From: Pseudomonas kairouanensis
Lineage (GTDB): Bacteria > Pseudomonadota > Gammaproteobacteria > Pseudomonadales > Pseudomonadaceae
Length of the DNA stretch: 64,000 nt
Direction of reading: 5' to 3'
Assembly: GCF_004682055.1 (NCBI RefSeq)
Contig: NZ_QUZU01000005.1
Location: forward strand, 151,121-215,120
The position numbers and the translations under genes were made by a program. Below the pieces are notes generated by a model, which was not told the DNA's origin, made no database searches, and saw only the letters and a list, made by a program, of their open reading frames with translations. This document shows positions 8,377 to 17,551 of this stretch, piece by piece (the first letter of the stretch is position 1; the number at the start of each line of letters is the position of its first letter).

Positions 8377-10059
8377 TCAGAATGTGCGGCCGACAGTGAA
8401 AGCAAGGAAGTCGCGGTCTTTAAGCGACTGTTCGAAGGTGTAGTTATTTTTGGCGTCCAGAAAGGTATTTTCCGGGCCGTAGTAGTGCGTGTATGTCAGT
8501 CCCAAATTCCAGGTATTCAGGTAATTGCCTTTAAGCCCGATGTTGAGGTCGCCCCCATGATCAGCACCGAACCCTGAACCTAAGGCTTCGGAAGCACCGT
8601 TTGTGTAACTGGCTCCGATCGGCACAGACAAATCCAGGCCTGGCAGGAATTGGCGATACATAGGCTCGTAAACAAGACGAAGACTGGTTGCGTCGCGGTC
8701 TGCATTTGGGTCAATAGCGTCTCGATTTTTACTGACGCTCATGACTCTGTTCCAAGCAATTTCACCGAGGAAGCTGGCTTCCGGGATGAGGAAGTTTGGC
8801 TCGAGGCTGGACAGCCAGGATAGGTTCGCGTGCAACGTTTTCCCTGTCGCATACAGGGGAGAATCGTCGTTGTTGATCGACTCGTCTGGGGCAAGGGCGT
8901 GTTGATTGGTTGACGCCAGAGGCTGGTTCCAGCGCGCGGAGACTTCGCCAGCAATGTTGTAGTTGCCAACAGTGGTCGAGAAGCTTGCGCCCAAAGACTC
9001 AATACCTTCCGGATAAACCCAATAGTACTCGCCGGCTTTGCCCGACTGAGAGTTCAGATTAGCGAAATCCGGACGGACATTAAGCTGAGGGGTCTTATCA
9101 TGGAAGCGGATGGCGTAGAAACCCCAGTCCACCGATTCGGTGCGCCAGCGAAGTTGGACACCGCCTTGTCCGGAGTTTTTCGCGTCTTTGTCATTGCCGT
9201 GATAAAGAGCTAACGGTTGGGCGCCCGGAAACAGCGGAGAACCAATGAACAGACGTTCGTTGCCGTCTCCGAAAGTGTCAATGGTCGAGAAGTAGCTGCC
9301 GGCGGCCGGCAGACGGTTAGCCTCCCACTCGAATTGGTAATACGCGCCGATCGATACATCCTGTGTTAATTGGAGCTGCCCCGAGATCTGTTGGACTGGG
9401 CGAATCAGCTCCTTGAACTGAGTATTCGGTACCGACAAGGCCTTGACTGCATCGATGGGCGCCATACCACCGGCGATACCATTCATCCCGTAGAAGAGAC
9501 TTTCACCCCACTGCATTGCGTACTGACCAACACGGCCTGAGGCTGGCATGTCCCCGATATCGGTTTTGCCGAAAAGAAATGCATCCAGCAGTTCACCCTT
9601 ACGACCATGCAGAGTGCGGGTATCATCGGTGAACTCGTCATAACTAACGGAGTAACTGTTAGCACGGGTTGGATCGTTATTGTCCGTGCCGCTATTGTAG
9701 ACGTCGTCGTACCATGCAGCTCCGCTCAGGCGAGCTCCAACGTTTTTGTACGAGATGTCCATTTCCGAGAGCAAATCCAGACGATTGGATATAAGCCCCT
9801 TATCGAAGTTGCGATCACCGTCATCCAGATTGAGCGCGGTTTGGCCATTTATCAACTTGTCACTCTGACCAGTTGTTCGCCACGCCGCGCTGTATTTCAA
9901 GGTGTTATCCCAGCGCGCTCGAAAATCGGGATTCCCCGTATCAAATTCGAATGCGTGAGCATCAGGTAATCCCGCGGTGATCGCTAACATGGTTATAGCG
10001 AATGCAAGAGGTTTGAGTGGTGGGAACGGCCGAGTGGGTGCGCGCTTGCGAGAAAGCAT
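8377..10059 (-). CDS. DUF1302 outer-membrane protein
   Basis: About 560-aa protein of the DUF1302 family. It starts with an Arg/Lys-rich signal peptide ending at DAHA, followed by FEFDTGNPDFRARWDNTLKYSAAWR. The rest is aromatic-rich alternating strands ending in a C-terminal phenylalanine (FTVGRTF), as outer-membrane barrels do. I choose ATG 10059, with GAGGTGA upstream, over the in-frame GTG at 10068. It is the first gene of the four-gene envelope cluster and its upstream 220 bp carry no gene. A role as outer-membrane port for a hydrophobic substrate is inferred. Confidence 0.88.
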   Translation of the reverse strand: MLSRKRAPTRPFPPLKPLAFAITMLAITAGLPDAHAFEFDTGNPDFRARWDNTLKYSAAWRTTGQSDKLINGQTALNLDDGDRNFDKGLISNRLDLLSEMDISYKNVGARLSGAAWYDDVYNSGTDNNDPTRANSYSVSYDEFTDDTRTLHGRKGELLDAFLFGKTDIGDMPASGRVGQYAMQWGESLFYGMNGIAGGMAPIDAVKALSVPNTQFKELIRPVQQISGQLQLTQDVSIGAYYQFEWEANRLPAAGSYFSTIDTFGDGNERLFIGSPLFPGAQPLALYHGNDKDAKNSGQGGVQLRWRTESVDWGFYAIRFHDKTPQLNVRPDFANLNSQSGKAGEYYWVYPEGIESLGASFSTTVGNYNIAGEVSARWNQPLASTNQHALAPDESINNDDSPLYATGKTLHANLSWLSSLEPNFLIPEASFLGEIAWNRVMSVSKNRDAIDPNADRDATSLRLVYEPMYRQFLPGLDLSVPIGASYTNGASEALGSGFGADHGGDLNIGLKGNYLNTWNLGLTYTHYYGPENTFLDAKNNYTFEQSLKDRDFLAFTVGRTF

Positions 10060-10289
10060 TTGAGTCACCTCATTATTTTATTGTTTTTTTAGATCAGTGT
10101 TGGTTTGCGAGCGAGTGCGCCAAAGGCTCGGCGCACTGTCGCGGTATCAAACAAGGCGTGCGGTGAACTCCAACTTTTGCTTAACCCGCGCAATGCGATT
10201 GAAGTCATGGACTTGTTGCAAATCTTTTTTTCAGTAAATAGGGGCTTCTCGTTACTTAATTTGTATTAATTGTTTTGGTGCGTAATACA

Positions 10290-11192
10290 TTATTTCTGGG
10301 AGTCGTCGTATATAGGCATTTCTTCAGCGACAACTGAAAATGAATTAATTTTATCAGCGAACTCTAACTCAAGTCCAAAAATATGCTCTAGCGCAGAGTG
10401 TTTTTGCTGGAATGTTTCTAAAGCCTCATAGCTTTGGAACCAAGTTTCGATGACTCCATCGTAGTCCGACGCGGTTCCAAAAGGGTTGCTGGCCGTAGGC
10501 AACGCACTATTCCACACATGAGCCGTGACATTTTCTTCATAAGCTCGGCTGGCGATGAGTGCTTTTTCGTAATTTTTTAATCCTATCAAAAACTCTTCAG
10601 GTGATATCCCCTCTTTGCGTTTTACAAAGTCGAACGTTTTGATCTTCGCTGGCTCGTTTGTAGCCGCAATCGATATATTGTAATATTTATTTTCTTCATG
10701 AGCTGCTAGAATAATAAGCTTGCTCAGATCATTGAAGCGCGCTTCGTCAGGACGAACTATTTCCGCATAGCTCGGCGCAGACATCAGATTTAAAAACATT
10801 TCATTACTATCAAACCACAGTTCGATGACCGAATCGCGCGTCTCGAGGTGTGGATAAACGGTATTGATTGGGGCGAGATCTTCCTTTAATCGAGTGTGAT
10901 TCTGAACGTACTTGCGGACATATTGATTGATTCCGGGAATGCTCTGCACTAGGGGAGCATGGACGTTTGATAGGTGGTTAAAAAACTGTGCTCGGGACAT
11001 CGAAGGGTGCTTGGTCGAAGACAAGATGACCTTGAGTGGTCTCGAACTGGCTACGCGTCCGTTATTTTCAGGATCAACGCTCACTGCCGCTGGCAAAGCT
11101 GCCTCTTTGGCAGAGCTCCGCTGATCACGCTGCGGATTTTGGGTAGGCGTTTCGAGTAGTAAATCGGGTTTTATTGTTTTCAAGATATTCAC
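10290..11192 (-). CDS. Two-domain EthD-like protein
   Basis: A 300-aa protein that appears to hold two EthD/dabb-type ferredoxin-like domains. The first is around residues 53-150 (LKVILSSTKHPSMSRAQFFNHL followed by HAPLVQSIPG). The second is around 180-285 (FDFVKRKEGISPEEFLIG followed by TWFQSYEALETF). EthD proteins are found with ether or aromatic degradation genes, but their reactions are mostly unknown. The start is GTG, with TAGGA upstream. The first 50 residues look disordered. The gene lies alone between the DUF1302 cluster and a 600-bp region, with lower GC than the neighbours. Confidence 0.6.
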   Translation of the reverse strand: MNILKTIKPDLLLETPTQNPQRDQRSSAKEAALPAAVSVDPENNGRVASSRPLKVILSSTKHPSMSRAQFFNHLSNVHAPLVQSIPGINQYVRKYVQNHTRLKEDLAPINTVYPHLETRDSVIELWFDSNEMFLNLMSAPSYAEIVRPDEARFNDLSKLIILAAHEENKYYNISIAATNEPAKIKTFDFVKRKEGISPEEFLIGLKNYEKALIASRAYEENVTAHVWNSALPTASNPFGTASDYDGVIETWFQSYEALETFQQKHSALEHIFGLELEFADKINSFSVVAEEMPIYDDSQK

Positions 11193-11560
11193 CTATTGTC
11201 AATTCCTACCTGATGATAGCCGAGCCGGAGCTACATTTTTGTCTAAAAGCGCACTGATATTTGCCTGTTCTTTATCCCAAACCCACCCAGAAACTGCGGC
11301 GAGCTCAGGCGCGGCTGTCGCATCGAGCGTTACGAGCTGAGTGGTATTTTTTTAATTTTACTATAAGACATCAAGGTGGCTATGAAGCCAGAGGTGATTA
11401 AGGCTAGGGCATATGCCACTTGATTGTTGCGCTATTTTCGAACAATCTATTCAAAGTTGAGCAACTATCGATATTTTTGCTGTGTATGGATGATTTTTTG
11501 CGCTTTTTTTAATCGGTTGTCTCGGTCGAAAATATGGCTAATCGAAAGTTGTATATTGAG
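11193..11560. other. Gene-free AT-rich region
   Basis: This region precedes the EthD gene (minus strand) and the NTF2-like gene (plus strand), so promoters for both probably lie here. It is AT-rich with several T tracts. I cannot place -35/-10 boxes with confidence and see no repeat. Confidence 0.4.
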
Positions 11561-11767
11561 ATGATCATGATTGAAGTCCGTACCTTTGCCCAACTTAGCG
11601 GCGCGAATTGCGAATGGCTGAATGCCAAGCCGCACCTCTCGTTTGTTTCCAACTACGAGATCAAAGGGAGTAGCTGGGACAGATGCATTTCTGGAACGTG
11701 TTGGGGAACCCGTCCATTCCCGCGTGGCGAACTGGTCGGTCTAGCTGCCGGGCCACGAGCCCATTGA
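11561..11767 (+). pseudogene. Pirin N-terminal remnant
   Basis: The frame reads MIEVRTFAQLSGANCEWLNAKPHLSF, which closely follows the N-terminus of bacterial pirins (MIEVRPF..LGGANHGWLDA.HHFSF as recalled). Similarity stops after about 30 residues, and neither the metal-binding His cluster nor the second cupin is present. I read it as a truncated pirin gene left behind by rearrangement just upstream of the NTF2-like gene. Confidence 0.4.
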
Positions 11768-11793
11768 TCCCACACTGAAAGAGGAAGGCAATA

Positions 11794-12183
11794 GTGCAAC
11801 AAGACAAAGAACAAGCCTGCGAGCAGCTTATCCGCAGTCTTGAAAATCAGCGTTTCCAGGCGGTTATTGACGGCGACTTCGATCAATTTGAGGCTCTAGC
11901 GCACCCAGAACTCGCCTACGTGCATTCGAGCGGCACAGTCGACACGCTGAGTAGTTACCTGAAGAAATGCTCCAGCGGCTGGTATGTTTACAAGTCAATC
12001 GATCACCCAGTCGATGAAATCCGCGTGTATGGCGAATCCGTGTTAGTCATCGGGGAAATGAACGCCGAAATGATCATCAACGGCGAGGCGCGTTCGATGC
12101 GCAACAAAAGTCTTGCTGTATGGGTGAAGCTGGACGAGCATTGGAAGTTGGCCGCCTATCAGGCCACGCCGATCAAAGCTTGA
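11794..12183 (+). CDS. NTF2-like (DUF4440/SnoaL-type) protein
   Basis: A 129-aa single-domain protein with the cone-shaped NTF2-like pattern: N-terminal helix, FEALAHPELAYVHSSGTVDT, YKSIDHPVDEIRVYGESVLVIGEMN and the terminal strand HWKLAAYQATPI. Members are small enzymes or ligand-binding proteins, for example dehydratases and isomerases in aromatic or polyketide metabolism. The start codon is GTG at 11794, preceded at 5 nt by a strong GAGGAAGG. It is the only plus-strand gene here and is followed by a convergent LysR gene. No catalytic residues can be assigned safely. Confidence 0.75.
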   Translation: MQQDKEQACEQLIRSLENQRFQAVIDGDFDQFEALAHPELAYVHSSGTVDTLSSYLKKCSSGWYVYKSIDHPVDEIRVYGESVLVIGEMNAEMIINGEARSMRNKSLAVWVKLDEHWKLAAYQATPIKA

Positions 12184-12215
12184 TCCTCGGCGGTGCCCAA
12201 CAGGTGTGCCGCCGT

Positions 12216-13133
12216 TCATGCACTGACTGAGCGGTTCAGTGCAGGCATAATTTTGCCAATTTTCTCCGACAGGTACTCCACTAGCACTCGCAAACGGAAT
12301 GGCACGTAAATGTTGCTGGGCAGTACAGCATAAATTCCAAGAGGCGAGGGCTCGTAGGCTTCCAGCACGGCCTTGAGTTCCTGGTTCAGGATGTGTGGTG
12401 CAACGATGAAGTCCGGGAGCAATGTGATGCCCAAGCCTTTTACCGCTGCCTGGGCCATGGCATCGCCATTGTTCGACTGCAGCACGAAGGTGGGGTAGAA
12501 CAGCTCCGGCTTGCCATCTATGGAATACGCCCACGGGCGATTGTTCACCTGGGGGGAATAACCCAGGCACGCATGACGGCTCAAGTCGGCCGGGTGCTCA
12601 AGTGCTCCGTGCTCAAGCAGGTAGGAGGGCGAGGCGACAGTGAGCAGACGTGCTTCACCGAGCTTGCGAACGATCATAATGGGATCAAGGTAGCTGGTGA
12701 TCCGGATCGAAAGGTCGATGCCTTCTTCAGCCAGATTGATCGTCCGATCGCTGAAGTCCAAGGCAAGACGGATATCGGGATACTCCCGTTGAAAATCCAT
12801 CAGCAGCGGTAGCAACGTACTGAGGCCGAAGCTCAATGGTAGGCTGATTCGCAGGCGTCCACTGGGTGTGTGCCGCTCTTCCATAACCCCGGATTCTGCC
12901 TCTTCCAGCAACGACAGAATCTCTCGACATTTCTCCAGGTAAACCAGTCCCGCAGAGGTGAGTGAGACGTGTCGGGTCGTGCGCACCAAGAGCTTGGCAC
13001 TGAGGAATTTCTCTAGGTTAGCGATTTGGCGAGTGACCATAGAGCGTGCAATGCCGAGCTGCGAAGCAGCAGCAGAGAAGCTTCCGAGTTCGGCTACCCG
13101 TGCAAAGACATTCATGGCTTCAATGCGGTTCAT
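12216..13133 (-). CDS. LysR family transcriptional regulator
   Basis: A 305-aa LysR regulator. The N-terminal winged helix has the usual pattern (MNVFARVAELGSFSAAASQLGIARSMVTRQIANLEKFL) and is followed by an effector-binding domain of the periplasmic-binding-protein type. GGAG precedes the ATG. It is transcribed away from a second LysR gene at 13398 across a 264-bp gap that should hold both promoters. It could control itself, the hydroquinone operon or the NTF2-like gene; which of these is not visible. Confidence 0.88.
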   Translation of the reverse strand: MNRIEAMNVFARVAELGSFSAAASQLGIARSMVTRQIANLEKFLSAKLLVRTTRHVSLTSAGLVYLEKCREILSLLEEAESGVMEERHTPSGRLRISLPLSFGLSTLLPLLMDFQREYPDIRLALDFSDRTINLAEEGIDLSIRITSYLDPIMIVRKLGEARLLTVASPSYLLEHGALEHPADLSRHACLGYSPQVNNRPWAYSIDGKPELFYPTFVLQSNNGDAMAQAAVKGLGITLLPDFIVAPHILNQELKAVLEAYEPSPLGIYAVLPSNIYVPFRLRVLVEYLSEKIGKIMPALNRSVSA

Positions 13134-13397
13134 TGTTTACTCCGGGGTGAACAGACATTTCCGCATTGTCTACTTTTTAGCACCAATCATTGGCGGTAGA
13201 GTGGCTCCTGAATCGACAGCTGTAAAGCTCGGCTGTAGAGAGACCTGTACCGTGAACACGCATTACACGAAAATCGCTACCGCCTTGCGCCGGACTATCG
13301 CCGTCATGATTTTGGGTCTAATCGGCCTTGCCTTTTACATGCATACGGTCTCGCTGGCTTTGCTACATTCATAAGAATAAAAGAATGGAGTTGTTCA

Positions 13398-14327
13398 ATG
13401 GATCAACTACTGAGCATTGAGGCATTTGTTCGTGTCGCTGAGACCGGCAATTTCGCGCGTGCTGCGAAGCAGCTTTGTGTGACGCGTTCCGTGGTCACGC
13501 ACCGCATTCAACAGCTGGAAGCGTTCATAAAAGCTCCGCTGTTTCACCGCAGTACACGCCATGTCCGGTTGTCCGAGATAGGTACCAATTACTATCGAGA
13601 ATGTGCCGATATGGTCGCAGGGTTCAATGCCCTGACCGAGCAGATGCGCGATCAGCGCGCCAAGCCCGTCGGCAAACTTCGGGTGCAGATGCTGCCCGGT
13701 TTTGCCATCAACCATTTCGGCAAATTGCTTGCGGAATTCACGACGCTCTATCCCGATATCGAACTCGACGTCATCGTCAATGACCGCGTCGTAGACCCGA
13801 TTGAGGAGGGGTTTGATATCGCCTTCCAGATGTTCGCGCCTCAAGCCGAAGCACTCATCGAGCGCAAGCTGTTCAGCGTCCGTAGATTGTTCCTCGCCAC
13901 TCCTGGCTACCTTGAGCTGAACGGTGTTCCAAAGCACCCAGAAGACCTTCTGAATCACTGTATCGCATTGTATGAGGGTTACCCGACCCGCAACCGCTGG
14001 CACTTCCATCACTGCTCGGGCGTAATCGAACTCAGCCTGCCTGGCCACATCCGTTCCAATTCCGTGCACCTGCTCAGGGATTACGCCCTAACCGGCGAGG
14101 CGCTGGTTTGCCTGCCCACGCTGGTTGCTAGCCCTGATTTGCTCAGCGGGCGCATGGTGCCCTTGCTCACGGACTACCCACTTACGTCTTTCAACTTCTC
14201 GGCAGTGTTCCCGGCAACCCAGCGCAACGCGCTAAAGGTGCGCACGCTCATTGACTTTTTGGTTGAGCGCATGGCAGACGACCCTTTCTGGGATAAGCCT
14301 TTGCTTGAAAAAGGCTGGATTCGCTAG
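13398..14327 (+). CDS. LysR family regulator upstream of the hydroquinone operon
   Basis: A 309-aa LysR protein with a helix-turn-helix N-terminus (VRVAETGNFARAAKQLCVTRSVVTHRIQQLE) and a substrate domain of the CrgA-like subgroup. GGAG lies 9 nt before the ATG. It ends 147 bp before hapC on the same strand. This makes it the best candidate for the pathway-specific activator, probably responding to hydroquinone or a ring-cleavage product. This is inferred from position only. Confidence 0.87.
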   Translation: MDQLLSIEAFVRVAETGNFARAAKQLCVTRSVVTHRIQQLEAFIKAPLFHRSTRHVRLSEIGTNYYRECADMVAGFNALTEQMRDQRAKPVGKLRVQMLPGFAINHFGKLLAEFTTLYPDIELDVIVNDRVVDPIEEGFDIAFQMFAPQAEALIERKLFSVRRLFLATPGYLELNGVPKHPEDLLNHCIALYEGYPTRNRWHFHHCSGVIELSLPGHIRSNSVHLLRDYALTGEALVCLPTLVASPDLLSGRMVPLLTDYPLTSFNFSAVFPATQRNALKVRTLIDFLVERMADDPFWDKPLLEKGWIR

Positions 14328-14474
14328 GACTTAGGGCCGGCCAAGAGGGGCTCAAGCGCGCGCGTCTCGGTTGTTTGGATTTCGCAAACACTGAAGTCGG
14401 TGGATGTGGGATTGTTGGTGATCCTTATGGGATTTACCTTTGACTCACGAATACAACAACAAAGGTAATCCGAC

Positions 14475-14966
14475 ATGAGTGCTGCCTATCGCACTGTCTT
14501 CGGTTCTCTGGCGAACTACCGCAAGGGCACCATCGAACTGATCAAGGGTGATGCCCGTCATTACGCGTTTTCCAACGTCTTTGAGGTCGCCGATAAGTCG
14601 GCCCCCTATGAAAAGGTCATCGTTGGCCTGAACCTGGGCTATGTGATGGAGGTGCTCCGGGCCGAGGGGCGCTCGCCGTGGTTCACCTGTGCACATGATG
14701 AATTCGCAATCTGCATGGACGGCGATGTGCGCATCGACTTCCTCAAACTCGATCAGCCATTCGAAGGTGCCGAAGGCACTCAACTAGCGGGAAGTGAGCC
14801 CCAGGGGCGCCCCATGGGCTACGTCATTCTGCGCCGTGGCCACCAAGCCCTGCTGCCAGCAGGCTGCGCCTACCGTTTTGAAAGTCCACGCCCTGGCGTG
14901 ATCCTCCAGCAGACTATTCAAGGCTCTCTCTCTGTCGAGAAGTGGGCAGAAATCTGCCTGAAGTAA
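14475..14966 (+). CDS. hapC: Hydroquinone 1,2-dioxygenase small subunit
   Basis: A 163-aa protein matching, from memory, the size and layout of HapC, the 17.8-kDa small subunit of the Fe(II)-dependent hydroquinone dioxygenase of P. fluorescens ACB (PnpC-type in p-nitrophenol degraders). It has a cupin-like region (SPWFTCAHDEFAICMDGDVRIDFLKL followed by AGCAYRFESPRPGVILQQT). It ends 31 bp before the large subunit, as expected for an alpha2beta2 enzyme. The enzyme opens hydroquinone to 4-hydroxymuconic semialdehyde. AAAGG precedes the ATG. First gene of the operon. Confidence 0.85.
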   Translation: MSAAYRTVFGSLANYRKGTIELIKGDARHYAFSNVFEVADKSAPYEKVIVGLNLGYVMEVLRAEGRSPWFTCAHDEFAICMDGDVRIDFLKLDQPFEGAEGTQLAGSEPQGRPMGYVILRRGHQALLPAGCAYRFESPRPGVILQQTIQGSLSVEKWAEICLK

Positions 14967-14997
14967 TCCGACTTTTAATGACTAAGGAGAACGCAAC

Positions 14998-16014
14998 ATG
15001 GCCATGCTTGAGACCGCAGAACACACGCTTCCACTGCTCGAAGAAGTAGATGCCAGTTCGCCCGACGCTGTTACCGGCTATCGAACCTTCCGCCTAGGCG
15101 CTTTCACCATCTCCCGCGATGAATACTTCGCGCGTATCGAGTGGCCGGCCAAGGGCCAAGCCCGTTCGCACTTGATCCCGGCAGATGCATTCCTGCGTGC
15201 GCTGATGCGTGACGTTGCTTGGGGCTTCTTCTACGGCTGGGTCAACTTTGACTCCGTGATTGGCACCCAGAACCACTACGGCAAAGTCGACCTGTACGCC
15301 GGCGCCTTCAACGGCGTGCTGCGCGCTGCCGGCGTTGACTACGTCGAGCAGTTCGAAACCCCGAAGATCATGGCAACCTTCAAGGCCATCCTGCGTGACT
15401 GGACGAACGAAGGCTTCGATCCATTTGCCGCGCCGGAGGAAACCGGTAGTGCATTCGGGCGTAAGCACGGCGACAACATTGAGGCCATCGAGCGCTTCCG
15501 CATTGCTACAAAGCGCATGCCTGGTCTGCCCGGCGATTCGCCGCTGCGTAACGACCTGCCGGTCAACCGCCATTTTGAAGATGTCGTTCAAGATGAACCT
15601 GAGGTGCACGTCGCCGCCGGTTTTGAAGGGCAGCTGCATGCCTTCAACCTATTCAAATACTTGTCGCGCTCTGACGTTACATGGAACCCATCGGTCAGCT
15701 CGGTCTGCAAGGCCAGCTTGTTCTGTCCAACCACCGAGGAATACATCCTGCCGATCTTCCACGGCAATGACCGTGTTGAGTGGTTCCTGCAGATGTCGGA
15801 CGAAATCATCTGGGATGTGTGTGACAAGGACGACGGTAATCCGCGCGCTCGTTTGACCATGCGAGCCGGCGACATCGCCGCCATGCCTGCCGACATCCGT
15901 CACCAAGGCTACTCCACCAAGCGTTCGATGTTGATGGTGTGGGAGAACGCCACCCCGAATCTGCCTCAGCGCTACGAGAGTGGCGAACTCAAGCCATATC
16001 CCGTCGACTTCTAA
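14998..16014 (+). CDS. hapD: Hydroquinone 1,2-dioxygenase large subunit
   Basis: A 338-aa protein matching the 38-kDa large subunit HapD/PnpD of two-subunit hydroquinone dioxygenases, which cleave hydroquinone with O2 and Fe(II). The C-terminal cupin part contains EYILPIFHGNDRVEWFLQMSDEIIWDV and MRAGDIAAMPADIRHQGYS, whose His and acidic residues are likely metal ligands. AAGGAGA lies before the ATG. It directly follows the small subunit and is followed by the dehydrogenase that uses its product. Confidence 0.87.
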   Translation: MAMLETAEHTLPLLEEVDASSPDAVTGYRTFRLGAFTISRDEYFARIEWPAKGQARSHLIPADAFLRALMRDVAWGFFYGWVNFDSVIGTQNHYGKVDLYAGAFNGVLRAAGVDYVEQFETPKIMATFKAILRDWTNEGFDPFAAPEETGSAFGRKHGDNIEAIERFRIATKRMPGLPGDSPLRNDLPVNRHFEDVVQDEPEVHVAAGFEGQLHAFNLFKYLSRSDVTWNPSVSSVCKASLFCPTTEEYILPIFHGNDRVEWFLQMSDEIIWDVCDKDDGNPRARLTMRAGDIAAMPADIRHQGYSTKRSMLMVWENATPNLPQRYESGELKPYPVDF

Positions 16015-16043
16015 TTTTTTCGTTCCGTCGAACTTTTTGAACC

Positions 16044-16064
16044 ACGCCGCAGCCCTTGCGGCGT
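16044..16064 (+). other. Intercistronic stem-loop before hapE
   Basis: ACGCCGCA and TGCGGCGT form a perfect 8-bp stem with a 5-nt loop in the 66-bp gap between hapD and hapE. No T tract follows, so it is not a classic terminator. It sits 16 nt before the hapE ATG, just upstream of AGGGAG. It could stabilise mRNA ends or tune hapE translation. Confidence 0.6.
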
Positions 16065-16080
16065 AGGGAGAGTTATTGCC

Positions 16081-17544
16081 ATGCAAAACCAACTTTTCAT
16101 CGATGGACGTTTTGTACCTGCCATCAAAGGCGGCGAAATCGATGTGATGAGCCCCCTCGACGGCTCGCTGCTCACTCGGATCGCTGCCGCCGAAGCGGAG
16201 GATGTTGATCTGGCTGTTGCTGCTGCGCAGCGTGCCTTCCCTGCCTGGGCAGCGCTCTCGCCGGCTGAACGCGGTCGTTTGCTGCTCAAGCTAGCTGATG
16301 CCATTGAAGCTAATGCCGAAGAGCTGGCACAACTTGAGTCGCGTGACACCGGTCACCCTATCCGCGATTCGCGTAACCTGGATGTGCCACGCACTGCCGC
16401 ATGCTTCCGTTACTTCGGTGGCATGGCGGACAAGATCGAAGGTTCGGTGATTCCTGTCGAGGCGGGCTTCCTGAACTATGTCCAGCGTAAACCGATCGGG
16501 GTGGTGGGGCAGATCGTGCCTTGGAACTTCCCGCTTATGTTCACCAGCTGGAAAATGGGCCCGGCTTTGGCAGCGGGTAATACCGTTGTAATCAAGCCGT
16601 CCGAGATCACACCGTTGTCCACGCTTCGCATCGCCGAGCTCATGAAAGAAGTCGGCTTCCCAGACGGTGTCGTTAACGTGGTGCCGGGTTTCGGTCATAC
16701 AGCTGGCCAACGGCTGGCTGATCATCCCGACGTGGGCAAGATTGCCTTCACCGGTTCGACGGCCACTGGTAAAAGGATTGTTGAGGCGTCCAAGGCAAAT
16801 CTCAAGCGTGTTCAGCTCGAACTGGGCGGCAAAGGCGCAAATATCGTCTTCGAAGATGCCAATATCGACGCTGCAGTGAATGGGGCAGCTTGGGCCATTT
16901 TCCACAACCAAGGCCAAGCCTGTATTGCGGGCTCTCGTCTGATGCTGCACGAAAGTATCGCCGATGAGTTCCTGGCAAAATTCATCAAGCTAGCCGAATC
17001 CATCCGCCTGGGTGACCCCATGGATCCGAACACCGAGATGGGCCCGCTGACGTCAGCCCTGCACCGTGATCGCGTCCTTTCCTTTGTGGCTATCGCCCAG
17101 GAGGAAGGAGGGAAGATCCTCACCGGAGGCCGCGCGCCAACCGCACCTGGTCTGGTGGATGGATACTATGTCGAACCGACTGTCGTTGAGGCCCTGCCGC
17201 ACCACCGAGTGTCGCAGGAGGAAGTGTTCGGGCCGTTCGTGACGGTGATGCGGTTCTCTACTGACGAAGAAGCACTGGCCATCGCCAATGGCACTGCCTA
17301 TGGCTTAGGCAGCGGTCTGTGGACGCAGAACCTGCAGCGTGCCCACAAGATGGCGTCCAAGATTCGCGCCGGCATGTGCTGGATCAATTGCTACAAGCGT
17401 GTTAGCCCAGGTAGCCCGTTCGGCGGCGTGGGGCAATCAGGCTATGGCCGTGAGATGGGCTTCGAGGCCATTCATGACTACACCGAGGCGCACTCGGTCT
17501 GGGTCAACGTGGATGCAACTATCCCACCGCACTACAAACGCTGA
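16081..17544 (+). CDS. hapE: 4-hydroxymuconic semialdehyde dehydrogenase
   Basis: A 487-aa NAD(P)-dependent aldehyde dehydrogenase with VPWNFPL, FTGSTATGKRI, the general base Glu in LELGGKGANIVF and the catalytic Cys in GQACIAGSR. The position between hydroquinone dioxygenase and maleylacetate reductase fixes the probable reaction: oxidation of 4-hydroxymuconic semialdehyde to maleylacetate, as with HapE/PnpE. AGGGAG precedes the ATG. Confidence 0.87.
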   Translation: MQNQLFIDGRFVPAIKGGEIDVMSPLDGSLLTRIAAAEAEDVDLAVAAAQRAFPAWAALSPAERGRLLLKLADAIEANAEELAQLESRDTGHPIRDSRNLDVPRTAACFRYFGGMADKIEGSVIPVEAGFLNYVQRKPIGVVGQIVPWNFPLMFTSWKMGPALAAGNTVVIKPSEITPLSTLRIAELMKEVGFPDGVVNVVPGFGHTAGQRLADHPDVGKIAFTGSTATGKRIVEASKANLKRVQLELGGKGANIVFEDANIDAAVNGAAWAIFHNQGQACIAGSRLMLHESIADEFLAKFIKLAESIRLGDPMDPNTEMGPLTSALHRDRVLSFVAIAQEEGGKILTGGRAPTAPGLVDGYYVEPTVVEALPHHRVSQEEVFGPFVTVMRFSTDEEALAIANGTAYGLGSGLWTQNLQRAHKMASKIRAGMCWINCYKRVSPGSPFGGVGQSGYGREMGFEAIHDYTEAHSVWVNVDATIPPHYKR

Positions 17545-17551
17545 GGTCGCC

